The notes below the pieces were generated by a model. The model searched no databases. It worked only from the letters and a program-made list of their open reading frames with translations, and was not told the origin of the DNA. A program made the position numbers and the translations under genes. From assembly GCF_019645815.1 (NCBI RefSeq), contig NZ_CP080997.1:2980880-3044879 (forward strand): 64,000 nucleotides of DNA, in the 5' to 3' direction. This document shows positions 48,078 to 56,963 of the stretch, in pieces; position 1 is the first letter of the stretch; each line of letters opens with the position of its first letter. This DNA is from Mycolicibacter heraklionensis (GTDB lineage Bacteria; Actinomycetota; Actinomycetes; Mycobacteriales; Mycobacteriaceae).

Positions 48078-48093
48078 TCGCACGTATGTTCGA
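48078..48093. promoter_or_regulatory. LexA (SOS) box over the start of the 13E12-type gene
   Basis: TCGCAC-GTAT-GTTCGA matches the mycobacterial SOS box TCGAAC-N4-GTTCGA with one mismatch, and it overlaps the ATG at 48086. LexA boxes at the start of 13E12-family genes are known in M. tuberculosis, so the site is probably functional. Confidence 0.7.
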
Positions 48094-49261
48094 ATCGAAG
48101 GCGCTGGAGCCGGAGTCGTTGGCCGAGGCCGACGACAAGGCCCTGGTGGCGGCCATCTCGCGTTGGGCCCGACTGGAGGCCGCCGCAGCTGCGCGCCGGC
48201 TGGCCGTCATCGGCGAATTGGTGGCACGGCGCACCCGCGGGGTCGATGCGGTGAACCGGTCACGCTGGTCATGCGACTACTGGGATGCCGCAGCCGCCGA
48301 GGTCGCCGCCGCCGAGCAGATCAGCCACGGTATGGCGTCCTCGCAGATGTATCTCGCCTCGGCATTGCGGGACCGCCTGCCGAAGGTCGCCGCATTGTTT
48401 CTCGACGGGGCGATCAGCACCCGCCTCGTCGCCACGATGGTCTGGCGCACGACCTTGATCACCGACCCCTACGTGCTGCATGTCATCGACACCGAACTCG
48501 CCGAGATCGCCACCGGCCTAGGACCGCTGTCCGCGGCCAAAACTGCTGCCGCCATCGATGCCCTCATCGACCGGCACGACCCCGAAGCCATTCGGCGTTA
48601 CCAGCGAGGCGCCCGCGGCCGCGAAGTGGTTGTCGATACCCGCAACAGCGAAAACGGCACCACTGCGCTGTGGGGCCGGTTGCTCTCCACTGATGGCGCC
48701 GCACTCGACCGGCGCCTGACACAACTGGCCCATACCGTCTGCGACGACGATCCTCGCACTCTCGCCCAACGCCGCGCCGACGCCCTCGGTGCCCTGGCCA
48801 CCGGTGCCGACAACCTGGCCTGCGCCTGCGGCAACAGCGACTGCCCGGCAGCCGGCGTCGACGCCCGCGCGACCAACGTCACCGTCTACGTCCTCGCCGA
48901 CCAAGCCGCACTGGACACCGTGGCCGACTCGCGTTTCGGCGACGGCGAAGGACCCCTGGCTCCGACATCTCAGACACGCCCAGCAGCCTCCGGGCACATC
49001 ATCGGCGGGGGCACCGTTCCCCCGCAGCTACTGGCGCACCTGGTCAACCGGGGCGCCGGCGTCAAACCCCTCCGAGACCCTTCTGATCTGCCTGCCGAGC
49101 CCCAGTACCGTCCCTCACGAGCGATGGCTGCCTTCATTCGCGCCCGCGACCTCACCTGCCGATTCCCGGGCTGCGACCGGCCTGCGACCCACTGCGACAT
49201 CGACCACGCCGTGGCCCACCCGCGGGGGGCCACCCACCCGGCCAAGGTCAGATTTCGTTAA
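48086..49261 (+). pseudogene. 13E12-type DUF222-HNH endonuclease gene, 3' end lost at element insertion
   Basis: REP13E12-family protein: an N-terminal DUF222 helical domain (about residues 5-290), then the start of the HNH nuclease motif (F-I-R-A-R-D-L-T-C-R-F-P-G-C-D and D-I-D-H-A-V-A-H-P-R-G). In intact relatives this continues with an N-L-K-x-L-C-R-x-H-H-L-L-K segment holding the last Asn and His. Here the frame instead runs T-H-P-A-K-V-R-F-R-stop. The active site is therefore incomplete, and only 391 residues remain. The break coincides with the start of a serine recombinase gene 10 bases later, so it is read as the left junction of an integrated element. Confidence 0.85.
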
Positions 49262-49270
49262 ACTACCCCC
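49225..49270. other. Left attachment junction of the integrative element (inferred)
   Basis: Chromosomal HNH coding sequence ends around the C-rich CCACCCACCCGGCC and unrelated DNA (AAGGTCAGATTTCGTTAAAC) leads into the recombinase ATG. The exact crossover cannot be set without the right junction or an empty site. No tRNA gene is present, so this is a protein-coding attachment site, as is common for serine integrases. Confidence 0.5.
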
Positions 49271-50710
49271 ATGTCTACGAGGAAAACCACTGGTCAGCGG
49301 GTTGGGGTGGGGTCGGCGGCGATTTATGCCCGGATTTCAGCGGATGCCGAGGGTACGGGGTTGGGGGTGGCGCGGCAGTTGGATGATTGCCGCAAGCTGG
49401 CCGCGGATCGGGGGTGGTCGGTCGGCGATGAGTACGTGGATAACGATGTGTCAGCGTTTTCGGGTAAGCCCCGTCAGCAGTACGCCCGGATGCTGGCTGA
49501 TCTGAAAGCCGGTTTGCGGGATGCGGTGATCGTCTACAACCTGGACCGGCTGCATCGGCGTCCGGTGGAGTTGGAGGAGTTCGTCGCCCTGTGTGAATCG
49601 GTCGGGGTGTCGCAGGTGGCGACGGTGACCGCCGACATCGACCTGGGCAATGACGATGGGTTGTTCATGGCCCGTATCTTCGCTGCGTTCGCCGCCAAGG
49701 AATCAGGCCGCAAGTCGGCGCGCATCCGGCGGAAGATGTTGGCCAATGCCGAGGCGGGGTTGCCGCACGGGTCGGTGCGCCCGTTCGGCTATGAGGACGA
49801 CAAGATCACGCTGCGCGAGTCCGAGGCCGCTGTGGTGCGCCAGATGGTGGACCGCTACCTGGCCGGTCAGTCGTTGCGGTCGTTGACGGTGTGGCTCAAC
49901 GAGACCGGTGTCACCCCGGCGGTCGCGAAGTCCTGGCATACCGGGGCGGTGCGGCAGGTGTTGTGTTCGGGGCGTATTGCGGGGTTGCGGGAGCATCGCG
50001 GGGAGGTGATCGGTGCGGCGGTGTGGCCGGCGATCATCACGCCAGCGGAGCGGGATCGGGTGTTGGCACGGATGGCGGCACGGTCGGTGACCAAGACCAG
50101 ATCAGCACGCACGTATGTGTTGTCGGGGATGCTGCGGTGCGGGCGTTGCGGCAACCGCCTGTATTCGCAAGCGCGGCATCGTAATCCGGATAATCGCACT
50201 CGGCGTTATGTGTGTTTGCGCGGCCCGGATCATGGTGGGTGTGGCCGGTTGACGGTGGTCGCCGCCCCGGTCGAGGAACTGTTGACCGAGGCGGTGCTGG
50301 CCCGGTTGGATTCGGCACAGTTGGCCGATGCGCTGGCGGGCAAAGCCAGCACCGATGCCGATGTGGCTGCCCTGGCTGCGCAGGTGGAAGCCGATCAGGG
50401 GCGCCTGGATGAGTTGGCCGGATTGTATGCCCAGGGGGCGATCACCGCCCGAGAGTGGATTGCTGCGCGTGATCCGATCACCGAGCGCATTACTGCGGCT
50501 CGCCGGGACATCGCAGCGGCGACCGATACCACCGCCGTCTTCGAGCTGGCCGGTACCGGTGGTGTCCTGCGCGAGCAGTGGGCTGATCTGGATGTGGGTC
50601 GCCAGCAGGTGATCGTCAAAGCGGTGCTCGATCACGCGGTGATCGCCCCGGGCACCCCCGGTGCACGCAGCTTGGACATCGACCGGGTACGGCCCGTCTG
50701 GCGGGTATGA
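49271..50710 (+). CDS. int: Large serine recombinase (integrase)
   Basis: Site-specific serine integrase of 479 residues. The N-terminal resolvase domain carries the nucleophile Ser in I-Y-A-R-I-S-A-D, followed by R-Q-L-D-D-C and the conserved Y-N-L-D-R-L-H-R-R-P. A recombinase domain (G-S-V-R-P-F-G-Y) follows, then a zinc ribbon (L-R-C-G-R-C-G-N and C-L-R-G-P-D-H-G-G-C-G) and a coiled-coil C-terminus. Codon use is less strictly GC-ending than in flanking core genes, which fits acquisition. It directly abuts the interrupted HNH gene, as expected for an integrase at its own attachment site. Confidence 0.95.
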   Translation: MSTRKTTGQRVGVGSAAIYARISADAEGTGLGVARQLDDCRKLAADRGWSVGDEYVDNDVSAFSGKPRQQYARMLADLKAGLRDAVIVYNLDRLHRRPVELEEFVALCESVGVSQVATVTADIDLGNDDGLFMARIFAAFAAKESGRKSARIRRKMLANAEAGLPHGSVRPFGYEDDKITLRESEAAVVRQMVDRYLAGQSLRSLTVWLNETGVTPAVAKSWHTGAVRQVLCSGRIAGLREHRGEVIGAAVWPAIITPAERDRVLARMAARSVTKTRSARTYVLSGMLRCGRCGNRLYSQARHRNPDNRTRRYVCLRGPDHGGCGRLTVVAAPVEELLTEAVLARLDSAQLADALAGKASTDADVAALAAQVEADQGRLDELAGLYAQGAITAREWIAARDPITERITAARRDIAAATDTTAVFELAGTGGVLREQWADLDVGRQQVIVKAVLDHAVIAPGTPGARSLDIDRVRPVWRV

Positions 50711-50916
50711 CCGGCTGCCCGCGGCGGGGATGCCGGCCCGAGCAGGACAGCGATGCGTGCGATGACGGCCGGATCGGTCACGGTGACCGGCACCTGCTGC
50801 TCCTGACAGGAGGCCATCAGCCAAGCGACGAACTCGGCTCGCTCATGCAACGGCACCACCCGGTTGCTCTTGTTGCCGGTGTCGCTGGCCGTGGTGCCGG
50901 TTGTGACCTCAGCCAT
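50632..50916 (-). CDS. Small element protein, possible excision factor
   Basis: Unknown 94-residue protein. The ATG (M-A-E-V-T-T-G-T) overlaps the end of the rep gene in ATGGCTGA, which suggests translational coupling. The middle is helical (L-H-E-R-A-E-F-V-A-W-L-M-A-S-C) and the C-terminus is basic (R-T-R-S-M-S-K-L-R). Its 3' end overlaps the integrase end by 79 bases in the convergent orientation. Its size and place between rep and int are where AICEs often encode an excisionase or recombination directionality factor, but no motif proves this. Confidence 0.55.
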   Translation of the reverse strand: MAEVTTGTTASDTGNKSNRVVPLHERAEFVAWLMASCQEQQVPVTVTDPAVIARIAVLLGPASPPRAAGHTRQTGRTRSMSKLRAPGVPGAITA

Positions 50917-52579
50917 CACCGGCTCCAGGCGGTGCCAACCACAAGCGGCCGGTTCGGGCACGGGTGCGGGTTTCTGTCAGGGCGGTGATGCGGGCGGTGA
51001 TGTGGCGCAGGGCTGCGGAGATGACCAGGACGCAATCCCCGGCGCTGGTGTGTCCGGCCTGGTCGAACTCCCATGCCACTGCATCGGGGTCGATCACGTC
51101 GGCGGTGTCCCGCCCGGTGCCGGTTGCCCTATCGACGGGTTGCGGTGCATTCCGTTCCGTTATCGCTTGCCTCACCTGCTGGCGGGTCCAGGTGGCGCGG
51201 GTGGTCCGCAAGGCGCCCAGGGTGGTCGAGTAGTGCCGGGATTTCGTGGTGATGTGCCCGCGATAGCCCAGGGTGTGCAGCCAGCGCCCGATCCCCGCCA
51301 CCGCCGCGCCGGGGTGCTCAGCCAGTTCGGCGATGGTGGACAGAATCGCGCGCACATGCTCGCTGACCTCCAGGTCGCGGATTGCTTCTGCTGACAGGCG
51401 TCGGGCGGTAATGCCGAAGTCGTGCAATGACTTGGTGACGTATTTCGCCAGGTAGCCCGCCACCCGACGCGGCGACAGCCGAGATATCGCAGCACCGACG
51501 GGATCGCCTGTGACTGTGTGTGTTTCGGGTGTCAGGGGTTGGCTGTCGATCTGGGTGCCGAACCGCACCACCCGCGCACCATCTGACCCACAATCACCGT
51601 TCCTGTTCCTGTTCCTGTTCCTGTACCTGTTTCTGTTCCCGTTCCTGTTGTTACTGCCGTCGGCGGGCGCATCGATGTGGACGTGGCGAGCCGCGTGCTG
51701 GATGAGTGCGGCCAGTTCGCCGGCGGTGATCGGTGACGACCAGCGGCCATCATGGTCGGCTATGCAACGGGGCTCCCCACCACCGCACGCGGCGGCGGGG
51801 CCGTCATTGTCGTGGTCACCCGATGCAGTGGCGGGATCGTCGGGCGGGTCCAGGCGGATCAGGGCGTGAATGTGCGGGATGGCACGCGCTTGCAGCTCGA
51901 CGACCTTGACGAAACTCACCCGCACCGATTTAGAGGACACGCCAATGGCTTTCAACTGCGTTGCGACGGCACGGCGGAGTGCGATCGTGAAGCGCCGCCA
52001 CAACTCCGGCAGATGCCAGGCGAACAACACATGCCCGAGGTAGTCATAGCAGTCACCGCAGAGCGGTTGCCCCACAACCGGATCATCGGCAGCATGAATA
52101 GCGTTACAGTGCATGGTGTTTCCATGCCGACACTTGGCGCCCGACCCGCCGGGTCGGAGGTGGCAGACGGTGCCGGTGGCGTTGTGCACTGCCCCGTAGC
52201 CCGGCGCGGTGAGCGTGGTGAACACTTGTGGGCGGGCGGCGACCTCGATCGGCACATTGTGGTGGCCGCCGGCGGCCCCGGCGTGCACCAGCTGCCAGGT
52301 GTCGCGGGCGTAGAGGTCCGAACACGACGGGCAGACGGTGGCGCGGCGGTTGTTGCAGCGTGTCCACACCTGATGACGGCCCCCGCTGATGTCGGCGCCG
52401 ACCAGCTGGATCGGATGGGCGCAGTAGCCGACCGATTCCACCCGCCGCCACCACGCCTCGAACCGGGGCGAGGATGCGCGGCGAACCATTTCGGTGATCA
52501 CGGGTGCGGGGTCGATGGTGGTGGGCAGGCCCGGCAGGGCGATCACCGGGCCACCCACCACACCGGCGGCAACGTTCAC
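50909..52579 (-). CDS. RepSA-like replication initiator
   Basis: Replication initiator of the actinobacterial RepSA type (as in pSAM2), 556 residues. It has an N-terminal zinc-type motif C83-P-S-C86-S-D-L-Y-A-R-D-T-W, the strand motif F-T-T-L-T-A-P, and the metal-binding HUH-like P-H-I-H-A-L-I-R-L. The catalytic-Tyr region is R-R-V-A-G-Y-L-A-K-Y-V-T-K-S. A low-complexity Asn-Arg stretch interrupts the centre (residues about 310-328). The start overlaps the FtsK-type gene stop by 4 bases. It would start rolling-circle replication of the excised element. Confidence 0.88.
   Translation of the reverse strand: MNVAAGVVGGPVIALPGLPTTIDPAPVITEMVRRASSPRFEAWWRRVESVGYCAHPIQLVGADISGGRHQVWTRCNNRRATVCPSCSDLYARDTWQLVHAGAAGGHHNVPIEVAARPQVFTTLTAPGYGAVHNATGTVCHLRPGGSGAKCRHGNTMHCNAIHAADDPVVGQPLCGDCYDYLGHVLFAWHLPELWRRFTIALRRAVATQLKAIGVSSKSVRVSFVKVVELQARAIPHIHALIRLDPPDDPATASGDHDNDGPAAACGGGEPRCIADHDGRWSSPITAGELAALIQHAARHVHIDAPADGSNNRNGNRNRYRNRNRNRNGDCGSDGARVVRFGTQIDSQPLTPETHTVTGDPVGAAISRLSPRRVAGYLAKYVTKSLHDFGITARRLSAEAIRDLEVSEHVRAILSTIAELAEHPGAAVAGIGRWLHTLGYRGHITTKSRHYSTTLGALRTTRATWTRQQVRQAITERNAPQPVDRATGTGRDTADVIDPDAVAWEFDQAGHTSAGDCVLVISAALRHITARITALTETRTRARTGRLWLAPPGAGDG
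51597..51651. repeat. Hexanucleotide microsatellite inside rep
   Basis: About nine degenerate copies of GTTCCT (plus strand) encode alternating Asn-Arg on the minus strand. The first four copies are perfect; later ones carry single changes. Because the unit is six bases, copy-number change would keep the frame. Confidence 0.85.
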
Positions 52580-53991
52580 TGCGGTCCCCGGCCCTGCGAA
52601 TGCTCACCGCCGTTGCGCGGTGCCCGAAACGTGCTCGCCAGCGTGGTGATGTCGCGGTCGGTGACCTGGAATGCCCGCACCCGCACCGGTTCGGCGGTGC
52701 CGTCGATCATCACGTACCCGACTCCGGGGGTGGTATCGGCGATCAGGTCGCATTCGGCGCCGACATCACGTGCTCCTTGGCCGAGCACCATCGCGGTCTG
52801 GGTGGCCTCGGTCATGCGCAACCCGATCCGCACGGTGAACAGCTGCCGCACCGGCAGGGTGTCTTTGGCGGGGTCTTGCACCGCGGCCACCACGCAGATG
52901 CCGACCGCTCGCCCCTGGGAGAGCAGCAGGCCGAGCAGGTGTTCGATCTCGGTGCGCAGTTTGCGATCACTGACGTAGGCCGTCAGCGCGGCGATCTCGT
53001 CAACGATCAACACCATCAGCGGTTCCGTGATGGTGGGGGTGTGTAGGCGGGTGTGACCGCGTAACCGGTTGGCGCGGGTGCCCATCAGCTCCACCAGCTC
53101 ACCCAGCAGTGCCGCGGTGGGTTGGCCGGTGTGGTGGCAGAACCGGGTGAACAGCGGTGCGCCGGCACCGAGTTCCATGCCGCCTTTGGGGTCGATCACC
53201 CACAACCGCACCCGCCCGGTCCTCACCTGGGGTGCCAGCCCGGCGATCAGCGACCACAGCACCGAACCTTTGCCCGCGCCGGTGGCACCGGCGACCAGCA
53301 GGTGCTGGCCCAACACGGGCAGCGTCCACCAATGCCGTGATTCGGTGATCCCTACTCGCACCGCACCCAGATCGACCGCCGACCCCGGTTTCGGCATCGG
53401 CAGGGCGATCGGCTGGCTGAGCACATCACCGCGACCGATGACGATCCGCACCTGCCCCGGTGCGCCGGCACGGATCGTCAACCGATCGGCGCGCCAGGCC
53501 GCCGCCAGCGCCGGGCCGCGTTTCTGCCAGTCGGTGATCGACTGGCCAGTCACCACCTTCACCGTCAGCACGTCGGCGTGACGCCCAATGCGCACCGATT
53601 GCACGGCCGGAACCAGGGTGCGTGGCCCCAGTGTGGCGGTCAACCCGTGCAGGGCACAGACCGATTCCCAGGTGCGGTGATAACGCCACCAGGCCAGCCA
53701 CCGCTGCCGCACCGGGGAGGTCACCCATGCGGTGAACGAGTCCGGTTCCAGCACTGACCAGCCAAGGTATGCCCCGATCGCGATGGCGGCGGTCAGCACG
53801 CCGGCGCGGGTGCCGTGACTGACACCGACCCAGATCGCGACCGTGGTGGGGATGCTGACGATGGGGAACAGGATCGCCCACCACAGCAGTTGCCCGGCGG
53901 CTTTGACCACCGCCCAGATCAGCTCGCCGATCCAATCTTCGTCGGATGATTGATTGTTGTTGTGACTCTTACGGTTTGGGGTGTTCGACAT
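52576..53991 (-). CDS. FtsK/SpoIIIE-type transfer protein (TraSA-like)
   Basis: DNA translocase of 471 residues. A short polar N-terminus (N-N-N-Q-S-S-D-E-D-W) is followed by two membrane helices (W-W-A-I-L-F-P-I-V-S-I-P-T-T-V-A-I-W and V-L-T-A-A-I-A-I-G-A-Y-L-G-W). The motor domain has Walker A G-A-T-G-A-G-K-G-S and Walker B L-M-V-L-I-V-D-E-I-A-A-L. It lacks a gamma domain and resembles the single-protein conjugation motors of AICEs. The ATG gives M-S-N-T-P-N-R-K; longer upstream starts are unsupported. It lies in an operon with rep. Confidence 0.9.
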   Translation of the reverse strand: MSNTPNRKSHNNNQSSDEDWIGELIWAVVKAAGQLLWWAILFPIVSIPTTVAIWVGVSHGTRAGVLTAAIAIGAYLGWSVLEPDSFTAWVTSPVRQRWLAWWRYHRTWESVCALHGLTATLGPRTLVPAVQSVRIGRHADVLTVKVVTGQSITDWQKRGPALAAAWRADRLTIRAGAPGQVRIVIGRGDVLSQPIALPMPKPGSAVDLGAVRVGITESRHWWTLPVLGQHLLVAGATGAGKGSVLWSLIAGLAPQVRTGRVRLWVIDPKGGMELGAGAPLFTRFCHHTGQPTAALLGELVELMGTRANRLRGHTRLHTPTITEPLMVLIVDEIAALTAYVSDRKLRTEIEHLLGLLLSQGRAVGICVVAAVQDPAKDTLPVRQLFTVRIGLRMTEATQTAMVLGQGARDVGAECDLIADTTPGVGYVMIDGTAEPVRVRAFQVTDRDITTLASTFRAPRNGGEHSQGRGPQ

Positions 53992-54089
53992 GACGGTCTG
54001 CTTTCGCTGCGACGGATAGATGGTCGGGGGGCTGGCCCGGCAGCAACACGCACGCACTGGTCGTGGGTGGCTGCCGGGCCAGCACTCGG

Positions 54090-54428
54090 TTACCGGGCGG
54101 GCTGGCTCGCCTTGACGGCTGCACCGGGCTCGGTGGCGGTGATGGTTTCGGCCCGGTACGCGATGCCGGAGCGCCCATCTTGGGACCACGGCAGAGCCAC
54201 CAGACCGGCCACCGCCACCGGCTGACCGACAGTGACTTTCGGTTCCCCGACTACGGTGACCGCCAGCACTTCGCCGCCGGTGGCGTCCAGGGCGATCAGC
54301 TGCACCTGCCACAACACCTGCCCGGTGGCCTTGTCGGTCCGTGGGGCACCGGTGTCGAAATTGGTGCGCTGCTCGGGAATCCGGGTGCACAAAAACGTCA
54401 CACCGGTCGTGTCGATTCGCAGTTTCAT
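54090..54428 (-). CDS. SCO3933-family regulatory protein
   Basis: A 112-residue protein starting M-K-L-R-I-D-T-T-G-V-T-F-L and containing F-D-T-G-A-P-R-T-D, W-Q-V-Q-L-I-A-L and A-V-A-G-L-V-A-L-P-W. This pattern is shared by the SCO3933-type regulatory proteins found at the head of AICE rep-tra operons. It is probably an OB-like fold; its direct function is not known. It lies 98 bases upstream of the translocase gene on the same strand. Confidence 0.75.
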   Translation of the reverse strand: MKLRIDTTGVTFLCTRIPEQRTNFDTGAPRTDKATGQVLWQVQLIALDATGGEVLAVTVVGEPKVTVGQPVAVAGLVALPWSQDGRSGIAYRAETITATEPGAAVKASQPAR

Positions 54429-54708
54429 GATGGTCGTGTCCTCTTTTCGGTGAGCGACCCAACGGTGTTGTTGGACTCACCACCGAGTGCAACCCGACAC
54501 CCGCCACGGGCGGCAACGGAGGACGAAAACACACAGTGCGGCTGTGCAGAACTGTGCGCCCACCAACCCCGCGGCGGGCCGCCACCGCCCTATCGGTTCC
54601 TGCGCTGATCGTCGTCACCCCCGGCGAGGACGCCGGGTAAGGTGTGCGGCAACCGCGCAAACGAGGCGACAACGGTGTTCCAGGCCCGTGTCGCTCTTGG
54701 GGGGACAG

Positions 54709-55044
54709 ATGTTCGCACTGCTGGTGAGGTTCAGCGTTCGCGCAGGACACGAGGATGCCTTCGACGCACTCGTCGCGCAAACGCTGGCCGCGATCACCAC
54801 CGAGGAACCCGACACGATCATCTACGCGAGCCACATCCAAGACGGCCAGCCCAGGGTGCGGGTGTTCTACGAGTGCTACCGCAGCCCCGAGGCGTTCCAG
54901 GCCCACGAAGCCGCGCCGCACACCCGTCGTTTCCTGTACGAGCGGATCCAACACCTGGCCGGCCCGCCCGAGGTGTGGACATTGACCCCGATTGCCGGCG
55001 CCGTCACCGGCACTCCGCTTCGAGGCGACGGTGCCCCGCGCTGA
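54709..55044 (+). CDS. ABM-domain protein carried by the element
   Basis: A 111-residue antibiotic-biosynthesis-monooxygenase-fold protein: M-F-A-L-L-V-R-F-S-V-R-A-G-H-E-D-A-F and V-F-Y-E-C-Y-R-S-P-E-A-F-Q-A-H-E. The ATG follows a GGGGGG-type ribosome site. Its end overlaps the GTG of the XRE regulator by 14 bases, so the two are co-translated. The role in the element is unknown; a small-molecule-sensing or quinone-type reaction are both possible. It is divergent from the tra/rep operon. Confidence 0.78.
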   Translation: MFALLVRFSVRAGHEDAFDALVAQTLAAITTEEPDTIIYASHIQDGQPRVRVFYECYRSPEAFQAHEAAPHTRRFLYERIQHLAGPPEVWTLTPIAGAVTGTPLRGDGAPR

Positions 55045-56248
55045 CCCCACCGCCGGCGAGCTGGTCGCCCGCTATCGCAAAGAGCGCAACTGGTCACGCG
55101 AGCGGCTGGCCGGCCAGATACACAAATCGGTCAGCTGGGTCGCCCAGATCGAACGCAACGAACTGGCGCTGGTCGACATCACCGTGCTGGGTCAGCTCGC
55201 GGCGCTGCTGGGCGCCCCGCTCCAGGAGTTCATCGACGCCGCGCTGGGACCCGACACCGAAACCGTCCGCAACCGGCCCTATGTGGAGCAGCTGCGTCTG
55301 GCCATCGCCGGGCACCCCGCCCCCGACAACATCATCACGCCGAACATCGACGGCCCGCCCTGCGATGTGCAATCACTACGGGACCGCACCGAAACCATCT
55401 GGGTGCGCATCCACGCCAGCGCCTACCGCGACATGGGGCCAGCAATCGCCGCCCTCATCGGCGACCTGGAAAACGCCACCCGCACCGCTGCGAAAACCCA
55501 ACGGCCCGAACTTCTTCCGCTGCTCGCCCAGACCTACCAAGCCGCTGCGGCGATGCTGGTCAAAGTCGGCGACCGCGGCGCTGGATGGGTGGCCGCCGAC
55601 CGTGCCATCACCGCCGCCGAACAAGCCCACGACCCCGCCCTGATCCTGGCCGGGCAACTACGCATGGCCCGCACCCTGCTCGACTCCAGCGAACAAGCCT
55701 TGGCCCGCCACGTGTTGACCCAAGCAACACGACACCATGACACCATCATCGCCGGCGGCGACCCCGCCCTGATCTCACTGGTGGGCTCCAGCGCCCTGCT
55801 GCTGGCGATCCTGCACGCCCGCGACGCCAACACCAACGCGGGCGAACAATGCCTGACCGTGGCACGGCGACTTGCCGGCGTCCTGGGCGGCGACCACAAC
55901 CACCACGACACCGAATTCGGCCCCACCAACGTCGCCATGCACGCCGTGGGTGTCGCCGTCGAACTCGGCAACGGCCAGCAAGCCCTCGACCGCGCCGCCG
56001 CCGTCCGCCACCCCGAGCATCTATCTCCGGAACGCCAAGCCCGCTACCTGATCGACATCGCCCGCGCTCACCTGCTCACCCGCTCCGGGCGCGGCGCACT
56101 GCTGGCCCTGGTCAAAGCCGAGCAGATCGCCCCCGAAGAACTCGCCGAATCCCCCCGCGTCGCCGAACTCATCGACGACATCGAAGCCCTGCACCGACGC
56201 CCCCGCCTGATCGGCCTTCGCGAACTGCGCCAACGCCTCTACGGGTAA
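55031..56248 (+). CDS. XRE family regulator with TPR-like C-terminal domain
   Basis: A 405-residue protein from a GTG. The N-terminal Cro-type HTH (L-V-A-R-Y-R-K-E-R-N-W-S-R-E-R-L-A-G-Q-I, then S-V-S-W-V-A-Q-I-E-R-N-E) is followed by a long helical array (about residues 100-380) like the tetratricopeptide sensor regions of Streptomyces-type regulators. It probably governs transfer or maintenance of the element in response to a small molecule or peptide. It is coupled to the ABM gene. The rightmost recognisable element gene. Confidence 0.85.
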   Translation: MPRADPTAGELVARYRKERNWSRERLAGQIHKSVSWVAQIERNELALVDITVLGQLAALLGAPLQEFIDAALGPDTETVRNRPYVEQLRLAIAGHPAPDNIITPNIDGPPCDVQSLRDRTETIWVRIHASAYRDMGPAIAALIGDLENATRTAAKTQRPELLPLLAQTYQAAAAMLVKVGDRGAGWVAADRAITAAEQAHDPALILAGQLRMARTLLDSSEQALARHVLTQATRHHDTIIAGGDPALISLVGSSALLLAILHARDANTNAGEQCLTVARRLAGVLGGDHNHHDTEFGPTNVAMHAVGVAVELGNGQQALDRAAAVRHPEHLSPERQARYLIDIARAHLLTRSGRGALLALVKAEQIAPEELAESPRVAELIDDIEALHRRPRLIGLRELRQRLYG

Positions 56249-56963
56249 CCGCCACCCAGCCTGGCCAGGTTCCGACCACACCAGCCACGCGCCCACCAAC
56301 GGGTGCACACGATCGCCGCACTCTGCGCCGCCACGGTGTCGCGCCAGCGCACTGCGCAGCCGAGTTGATCGGAACTACCCCAGCGGGCGGCTACCTCCGG
56401 GCTTCGCTACGCTCCCTTGCGCTGCCGTCCGCTGGCGCTCCCGTCCGCGCCGGTCGCTGCACTACACCCTGCGTCCGCCGCCCGCCAACCAGTGTCGCCA
56501 GCCAGCAGCGAACTGTGCCGCACTACCAGCGGCAACAGCCCCGTCGGCCGTGCCCCCGTCGGCGAACACCCTGGCGGCGGGGCCGCACCTACGCAGGTCG
56601 CCGACCACACCGAACGGCGTCTCTGACCTCGCATGTGAGAACTTTCTTTACTGGTATCGAGGCGTCTCATCCTGCAGCGCCTCGCTCCTGCAGGTGCACC
56701 GTTGACTCGCCGGCACCGACCGCATGACGCTGTCGGCATGCAAGCCGCACCCCGCCCAGGTGACCTTGCAGCAAAATGGGCAACTGACGGGGTAGCACAT
56801 CAAGACTCCAATCACGGTGAACGTTGTGGGCGTCAGACCAACGTCAGACCCGATTCGGCATTGGGGGATCTTTGCGTCCGCCCGTGCGGGGCTGTCAGCG
56901 TCGGCCTATAGACACCCCGGGGGCGTTTCGCCCTCAGTCAGCAGAGCAGGACCGCGCTGCGCC
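56249..56963. other. Non-coding stretch, possible right end of the element
   Basis: No convincing gene in 715 bases. It holds a hairpin (CGAGGCG at 56658-56664 pairs with CGCCTCG at 56678-56684), a short direct repeat CGTCAGACC 11 bases apart (56831 and 56842), and a shift from very GC-rich to more balanced sequence near 56635. No continuation of the HNH gene and no good copy of the left junction sequence was found. Confidence 0.5.

Larger units (their letters stand above)
49240..56640. mobile_element. Integrative (AICE-like) element; right end uncertain
   Basis: The block holds a large serine recombinase, small ORF, RepSA-like replication initiator, FtsK/TraSA-like translocase, SCO3933-like regulator, ABM protein and XRE regulator. 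These are the core modules of actinobacterial integrative and conjugative elements (excision/integration, rolling-circle-type replication, double-stranded DNA transfer, regulation). The left end is within a 13E12-type gene. The right end is provisionally put in the non-coding stretch after the XRE gene. The rest of the HNH gene is not found there or further right, so the element could extend past the window and include the 57-64 kb genes. Confidence 0.75.

Noticed and set aside
49225..49270. phiRv1-type attachment site
   Set aside because: The element also uses a 13E12-type gene, but phiRv1 inserts further downstream in that gene and the remembered phiRv1 core sequence is not visible here.
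49225..49270. tRNA attachment site for the element
   Set aside because: No tRNA-like cloverleaf at the junction; the left flank is clear protein-coding HNH sequence.
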